Positions 59,564 to 64,000 of a stretch of 64,000 nt of DNA are shown one piece after another. Source of the stretch: Streptomyces griseoluteus. Its GTDB lineage: Bacteria; Actinomycetota; Actinomycetes; Streptomycetales; Streptomycetaceae. How positions within the stretch are numbered: position 1 is the first letter of the stretch; the number at the start of each line of letters is the position of its first letter. Under the pieces are notes generated by a model. It did no database searches. It was not told the origin of the DNA and worked only from the letters and a program-made list of their open reading frames with translations. Both the position numbers and the translations under genes were made by a program. The stretch spans positions 65,169 to 129,168 of the forward strand of contig JOBE01000012.1 in assembly GCA_000717735.1 (NCBI GenBank), written 5' to 3'.

Positions 59564-60489
59564 GATGTGCCCTTCCCTGTGTCGGCCGTGGCCCGACCGG
59601 AGGGCGTCGCCGCCCCGGCCCCCCTCGGCTCTGCGGTACGTACGGTCAGGCTCGGCGCGGCCGGCAGGCGTACGTCGCCCTCGGCCGAGATACCGCTCCT
59701 GATTCCGAAGTTCTCCACCAGCGCGTGCAGATACTGCCCGTCGGCGCTGTCCTGGAACGCGGTGCTCAGCCGCTGCCCGTCCCCGATCGCGAGGACGGTG
59801 TACGGCGGCACCAGCGGCTTGTTGTCGACCAGTATGGCGTCACCCGCGGCCCGGATCGCGGACAGCGACGTCAGCCGCTGCCCGTTGATGGCGACCGCCT
59901 CGGCGCCGGACTCCCAGAGCCCGTTGATCACTCGCTGCATGTCCCGGTCGCGCACCCGGCCCGTGTCGGAGAAGCCACTGCTCTCGCGCGGCCCGCCGCC
60001 ACCGGTGTCGGTGTCCTTGGCGTCGTCGACTACGAGCTTCACCCCGGGCCCGTGCACCGGCGTCGCGCCCGAGAGCAGCCCCACCAGCTCGCCCTGGTCA
60101 CCACCGTGCTGCTGCAAGGCCTGCCGCTGACGCTCCCCGACCTCGGTCCGGATCCGCTCGACGTCGCGCTCCAGCTGATCGGCCGTGGACGTCTCCGCCT
60201 CGATCCGGTCGATCAGCTCCTGCCGCTCCTTGGCGACGACCGGCGCGGAGATCCGCGCCTCTGCCGCGCCCACGGTCACCACCGCGGCGGCGAGCAGCAA
60301 GCCCCCGGCGACACCGAGCTTGGTCCGCAGGTTCCGGGGCAGCCCGCCACCCTCGGCGGCCCGCCGCGCGGTCGCCTCCGCATAGCCGTCGTCGAGCGCG
60401 TGGTCGATCACGTTGTTCAGCAGCGACATGGACGCGTCCGGGCGCGGCGGCGGTGATCCGGTGCTCCGAACGGGGGGCTGCTGCGACAT
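59560..60489 (-). CDS. DUF881 membrane protein (upstream paralogue)
   Basis: The 309-residue bitopic protein has a cytosolic tail, one membrane helix (VAGGLLLAAAVVTVGAAEAR), a coiled coil (RQELIDRIEAETSTADQLER) and the DUF881 domain (MQRVINGLWESGAEAVAING). It shares the DUF881 block G-A-E-A-V/I-x-x-N-G with its partner at 58233. ATG at 60489 is one of several possible starts (60498 ATG, 60513 GTG). It is the first gene of the DUF881-sbp-DUF881 operon. Confidence 0.87.
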   Translation of the reverse strand: MSQQPPVRSTGSPPPRPDASMSLLNNVIDHALDDGYAEATARRAAEGGGLPRNLRTKLGVAGGLLLAAAVVTVGAAEARISAPVVAKERQELIDRIEAETSTADQLERDVERIRTEVGERQRQALQQHGGDQGELVGLLSGATPVHGPGVKLVVDDAKDTDTGGGGPRESSGFSDTGRVRDRDMQRVINGLWESGAEAVAINGQRLTSLSAIRAAGDAILVDNKPLVPPYTVLAIGDGQRLSTAFQDSADGQYLHALVENFGIRSGISAEGDVRLPAAPSLTVRTAEPRGAGAATPSGRATADTGKGTS

Positions 60490-60587
60490 GCCGCACATCG
60501 TCGCACGTCGCACGACCTACCGCCGAATGGCCCCTCCGACCGGCGGGGAGGCACCCTGGGGCACCTCCCCGCCGGACGGTTGTCGCG

Positions 60588-63083
60588 TCAGCTGCCCGCG
60601 CTGTCGACCACCGCGGCCCACTCGTCGAGCAGGGCCTGCGCGGAGGCGTCGTCGGGCCCCTCCGCCCACAGATGGGTGACGGCCTCGGCGGGGTCTGGCA
60701 GCACCATCACCCACCGCCCGTCGGCCTCGACCACGCGTACGCCGTCGGTGGTGTCCACGGAGCGGCTGCCCGCCGCCTCGACGACCCGGCGCATCACCAG
60801 ACCCTTGACGGCCCACGGGGTGGCGATGTCCCTCTTGAGGACGTGCGCCCGCGGGATCCGCGCGTCGATCTGGCTCAGCGTGAGCTGGGTCCGTGCGACG
60901 AGCCCGATGAGCCGCACGAAGGCGGCGGCACCGTCGAAGACGCTGCTGAACTCGGGCACGATGAACCCGCCGCGCCCGTCTCCACCGAAGATCGTCGACT
61001 CCTCGCGCCCGACCCGTGTCAGGTCGTCGGGCGAGGTGGTCGTCCACTCCACCTGGGTGCCGTGGTAGGCGGCTACCTGTTCGGCGATCCGGGTCGTGGT
61101 CACTGGCAGCGCGACCCGTCCGGAGCGCCGCTCGGCCGCCACCAGGTCGAGCAGGACCAGGAGCGCCCGGTCGTCCTCGATGATCCGCCCCCGCTCGTCC
61201 ACGAGCGAGAGCCGTTCGCCGACGGGGTCGAACCGCACCCCGAACGCCGCCCGTGCCGAGGCCACGATCTCCCCCAGTCTCACCAGCCCGGCCCGCCGGC
61301 TCTCCACCGACTCGGTGGGCCGCGACTCGTCGAGACCGGGGTTGATCGTCAGCGAGTCGACCTGGAGCCGTCCCAGCAGGCTGGGCAGCACGAGCCCGGC
61401 ACTCCCGTTGGACGCGTCGACGACGACCTTCAGCCCTGCTTCGGCGATCCCCGTGGTGTCGACGTTCCGCAGCAAGGAACCGGTGTACGAGTCGAAGACG
61501 CTCGCCGGGAAGGAGAGGTCACCGATCTCCCCGGGGAAGGCCCGCCGGTACTCCTGCCGTGCGAACACCCGGTCGAGCTTCCGCTGCCCGCCCTGGGAGA
61601 GGTCCGCCCCGCGTTCGTCGAAGAACATGATGTCCACGGAGTCGGGCACCCCGGGTGAGGTTCGCACCATGATGCCGCCGGCACTTCCCCGCGCGGTCTG
61701 CTGCCGCGCCACAGGCAGCGGGACGTTCTCCAGGTCCCGTACGTCGATGGCACTGGCCTGCAGCGCTGAGATCACCGCCCGCTTCAGCGCCCGCGCACCC
61801 CGGGAGTGGTCGCGCGCCGTGGTGACGGTCGAGCCCTTCTTCAGGGTCGTGGCGTACGCCCCCGCGAGGCGTACGGCCAGCTCCGGGGTGATCTCGACGT
61901 TGAGGATGCCGGAGACTCCCCGGGCCCCGAAGAGGTGGGCCTGCCCACGGGACTCCCAGATGACCGAGGTGTTGACGAAGGCGCCGGCCTCGATCGTCTT
62001 GAACGGGTAGACCCGTACGTTGCCCTGCACGATCGATTCCTCACCGACCAGGCACTCGTCCCCGATGACGGCTCCGTCCTCGATCCGGGCGGCCCGCATG
62101 ATGTCGGTGTTCTTGCCGATCACACAGCCGCGCAGATTGCTCTGCGGACCGATGTAGACGTTGTCGTGGACGACGGCCTTGTGCAGGAAGGCGCCGCTCT
62201 TCACGACCACGTTGGAGCCGATGACGGTGTGCTCACGGATCTCGGCGCCCGCTTCGACCTTGGCGTAGTCGCCGATGTAGAGCGGTCCGCGGAGCACGGC
62301 GTCGGGGTGCACCTCGGCCCCTTCGGCGACCCACACGCCGGGCGAGATCTCGAAGCCGTCGATGTCGACCTGGACCTTCCCCTCCAGGACGTCCGCCTGG
62401 GCCTTCACATAGCTCTCATGGGTGCCCACGTCCTCCCAGTAGCCCTCGGCGACATAGCCGTAGATCGGCTTGCCTTCCTTCATGAGCTGCGGGAAGACAT
62501 CACCCGACCAGTCGACCGGAACGTCCGCCTCGACGTAGTCGAAGACCTCGGGCTCCATCACGTAGATGCCCGTGTTCACGGTGTCCGAGAAGACCTGCCC
62601 CCAGGTGGGCTTCTCCAGGAAGCGCTCCACCTTCCCCTCTTCGTCGACGATCGTGATGCCGAATTCCAGCGGATTCGGCACCCGGGTGAGGCAGACCGTG
62701 ACGAGGGCGCCCTTCTCCTTGTGGAAGGCGATGAGATCAGTGAGATCGAAATCGGTGAGCGCGTCCCCCGAAATGACGAGAAATGCGTCGTCCTTCAACG
62801 CTTCCTCGGCGTTCTTCACACTGCCCGCTGTACCGAGCGGCTTCTCCTCGTTGGCATACGTGAGCTCCATCCCGAGCTCCTCGCCGTCGCCGAAGTAGTT
62901 CCTGACGAGAGAGGCGAGAAACTGCACGGTTACGACGGTCTCATTGAGACCGTGCCTCTTGAGCAGTCGTAGGACGTGCTCCATGATCGGCCGGTTTACC
63001 ACCGGCAGTAGAGGCTTGGGCATGCTCGAGGTCATGGGGCGAAGTCGGGTTCCTTCGCCACCGGCCATCACGACGGCCTTCAT
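60588..63083 (-). CDS. GDP-mannose pyrophosphorylase fused to a phosphomannomutase-like domain
   Basis: The 831-residue protein has an N-terminal nucleotidyltransferase ([20 protein letters not shown], the G-x-G-x-R-L-x-P loop), a left-handed beta-helix ([20 protein letters not shown]) and a C-terminal phosphohexomutase-like region from about residue 420. The sugar nucleotide would serve mannosylation of lipids or proteins. The mutase half looks degenerate: the T-A-S-H-N-P phosphoserine loop reads [16 protein letters not shown] and the D-G-D-G-D-R metal loop reads [17 protein letters not shown] at 63083. Confidence 0.87.
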   Translation of the reverse strand: MKAVVMAGGEGTRLRPMTSSMPKPLLPVVNRPIMEHVLRLLKRHGLNETVVTVQFLASLVRNYFGDGEELGMELTYANEEKPLGTAGSVKNAEEALKDDAFLVISGDALTDFDLTDLIAFHKEKGALVTVCLTRVPNPLEFGITIVDEEGKVERFLEKPTWGQVFSDTVNTGIYVMEPEVFDYVEADVPVDWSGDVFPQLMKEGKPIYGYVAEGYWEDVGTHESYVKAQADVLEGKVQVDIDGFEISPGVWVAEGAEVHPDAVLRGPLYIGDYAKVEAGAEIREHTVIGSNVVVKSGAFLHKAVVHDNVYIGPQSNLRGCVIGKNTDIMRAARIEDGAVIGDECLVGEESIVQGNVRVYPFKTIEAGAFVNTSVIWESRGQAHLFGARGVSGILNVEITPELAVRLAGAYATTLKKGSTVTTARDHSRGARALKRAVISALQASAIDVRDLENVPLPVARQQTARGSAGGIMVRTSPGVPDSVDIMFFDERGADLSQGGQRKLDRVFARQEYRRAFPGEIGDLSFPASVFDSYTGSLLRNVDTTGIAEAGLKVVVDASNGSAGLVLPSLLGRLQVDSLTINPGLDESRPTESVESRRAGLVRLGEIVASARAAFGVRFDPVGERLSLVDERGRIIEDDRALLVLLDLVAAERRSGRVALPVTTTRIAEQVAAYHGTQVEWTTTSPDDLTRVGREESTIFGGDGRGGFIVPEFSSVFDGAAAFVRLIGLVARTQLTLSQIDARIPRAHVLKRDIATPWAVKGLVMRRVVEAAGSRSVDTTDGVRVVEADGRWVMVLPDPAEAVTHLWAEGPDDASAQALLDEWAAVVDSAGS

Positions 63084-63199
63084 GTCGGAAGCGTCCTCCT
63101 TGAAGAGACGACGGTCCTGCCGACTTCGCCTGTCCGCTCAGCGGCCCTCGGAGGTCCTCGTTGTTGCCGGCGACGCTGCTCGGCACAGGACGGACTGGC

Positions 63200-63808
63200 T
63201 CAATCGGCCGCGGTATCCGCCTTCACGAGTCGACGGACCTGGACCACGTAGAGGATCCCTGCCCACCAATACAGAGTTGTACCCCATCCGGCGAAGGCCC
63301 ATCCGAAAACTTCAGCGAGTGACGAAAGCCAACCCGTTCCGTCACTGAGAAGCAGCAACGGAAACGCGTACATCAAGTTGAATGTCGCAGCTTTGCCGAG
63401 GAAGTTCACTTGCGGGGGCGGGTAGCCGTGCCGGCGAAGGATTCCGACCATGACCAGGAGCATGGCCTCGCGCGCCAGAAGAGCGGCAGCCACCCACCAG
63501 GGCAGGATCTCCCGCCAGGTGAGCCCGACCAGGGTGGACAGGATGTACAACCGGTCAGCGGCCGGATCGAGCAGCCGGCCGAGGTTGCTGATCTGGTTCC
63601 AGCGCCTGGCCAGCTTGCCGTCGAGATAGTCGCTGACGCCGCTGAGCATCAGGACGAGAAGCGCCCAGCCATCACTCTTGGGCCCGCCGAACTCCGGCCG
63701 GAGAATCAGCCACAGAAACAGCGGCACGCCTAGGAGGCGCGCCATGCTGAGAATGTTGGGGATGGTGAGGACCCGGTCGGTCTGAACGCGAGTCTCCTGG
63801 ACCTCCAC
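63200..63808 (-). CDS. CDP-alcohol phosphatidyltransferase (phosphatidylglycerophosphate synthase type)
   Basis: The 202-residue membrane enzyme has the family signature D-G-x2-A-R-x8-G-x3-D-x3-D (LDGKLARRWNQISNLGRLLD, then PAAD). It transfers a phosphatidyl group from CDP-diacylglycerol to an alcohol. The opening VLTIPNILSMARLLGVPLFL fits the PgsA/cardiolipin-synthase group. The GTG at 63808 (GGAGG upstream) was chosen over a longer frame. Confidence 0.87.
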   Translation of the reverse strand: MEVQETRVQTDRVLTIPNILSMARLLGVPLFLWLILRPEFGGPKSDGWALLVLMLSGVSDYLDGKLARRWNQISNLGRLLDPAADRLYILSTLVGLTWREILPWWVAAALLAREAMLLVMVGILRRHGYPPPQVNFLGKAATFNLMYAFPLLLLSDGTGWLSSLAEVFGWAFAGWGTTLYWWAGILYVVQVRRLVKADTAAD

Positions 63809-63908
63809 CCGGGGGCCTCCTGCTGGGAACGTACGGACGATGCCCCCTGACCTTACCCGCAGCCACGACTCCCCGGCGCACAGGGGGCCGTCACCCGCAC
63901 CAGAACGC

Positions 63909-63949
63909 AAAAATGCCTCAACCCCCGGACAGAGTCCGGGGGTTGAGGC
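63909..63949 (-). terminator. rRNA operon terminator
   Basis: On the minus strand a perfect 16-bp stem (63949-63934 with 63930-63915, GCCTCAACCCCCGGAC and complement) with a 3-nt loop is followed by ATTTTT. It lies nine bases after the 5S rRNA end. This is the best intrinsic terminator of the window. Confidence 0.95.
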
Positions 63950-63957
63950 TAAAAATT

Positions 63958-64000
63958 GTTCGGCGGCGTCCTACTCTCCCACAGGGTCCCCCCTGCAGTA
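63958..64000 (-). rRNA. rrf: 5S rRNA, 3' end (partial)
   Basis: The last 43 bases read, on the minus strand, TACTGCAGGGGGGACCCTGT then GGGAGAGTAGGACGCCGCCG and AAC, matching the 3' end of Streptomyces 5S rRNA. The gene continues beyond the window, so a complete rrn operon transcribed toward this region lies to the right. Confidence 0.95.

Overview
The window is chromosomal DNA of a Streptomyces (or very close actinomycete). The evidence is the very high G+C with third-position GC bias, GTG starts and apparently leaderless genes, typical Streptomyces families (DUF6230/DUF6114, DUF5999, bxl xylobiose cluster, LitR-type MerR, twin DUF881 with small basic protein and GarA), a tandem glycine riboswitch in front of gcvP, and an rRNA operon whose 5S 3' end and terminator enter at the right edge.

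Layout. 0-5.7 kb is a decayed zone: a frameshifted gene, two different insertion-sequence remnants and a hipA-like gene fragment, around an intact nitrilase/APC permease/ATP-binding protein unit and one unknown gene. 5.7-15.6 kb is a hemicellulose-use island: a secreted GH5 mannanase-type enzyme with CBM2, a secreted CE4 acetylxylan esterase with CBM2, and the complete bxlEFGA operon (binding protein, two permeases, GH3 beta-xylosidase) with its divergent LacI-family regulator bxlR. A perfect CebR box and several CGAAA/TTTCG elements tie the regulators to these genes. 15.6-23.3 kb holds a fasciclin lipoprotein and then a light/B12 group: a CbiZ-type cobinamide amidohydrolase, a LitR/CarH-type B12-binding MerR regulator, an alpha/beta hydrolase, an ECF sigma factor, a DNA photolyase and a DUF2867 SDR protein. 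The same 11-bp-period direct repeat lies upstream of both litR and the sigma gene. 23.4-27.7 kb has MarR + MMPL exporter and a SigK/RskA-type sigma/anti-sigma pair.

27.7-31.5 kb is a tightly overlapping operon of three DUF6230 proteins, two DUF6114 four-helix membrane proteins and one further secreted protein, facing a TetR gene; its function is unknown to me. 32-46.5 kb is a mosaic of single genes and regulator-target pairs (signal peptidase I, AraC, Rieske lipoprotein, isochorismatase-like, F420/PPOX proteins, LysR-EamA, MocR-PPOX, two more EamA exporters, Clp_N protein, SRPBCC, PadR, PhzF, CPBP protease). Between the two neighbouring EamA genes sits an 11-codon ORF with three consecutive proline codons, directly followed by a nested 82-nt stem-loop: a candidate attenuator.

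46.5-64 kb becomes core genome: glutamate-cysteine ligase-type enzyme, gcvP with riboswitch, PRC-barrel protein, dinB, then the conserved actinobacterial block MerR (Rv1830-like) - bifunctional nuclease - FtsR - GarA-type FHA protein - DUF881 - small basic protein - DUF881 - GDP-mannose pyrophosphorylase/phosphomannomutase-like fusion - CDP-alcohol phosphatidyltransferase - 5S rRNA. All coordinates, starts and functions here were read by eye; no database search was run.
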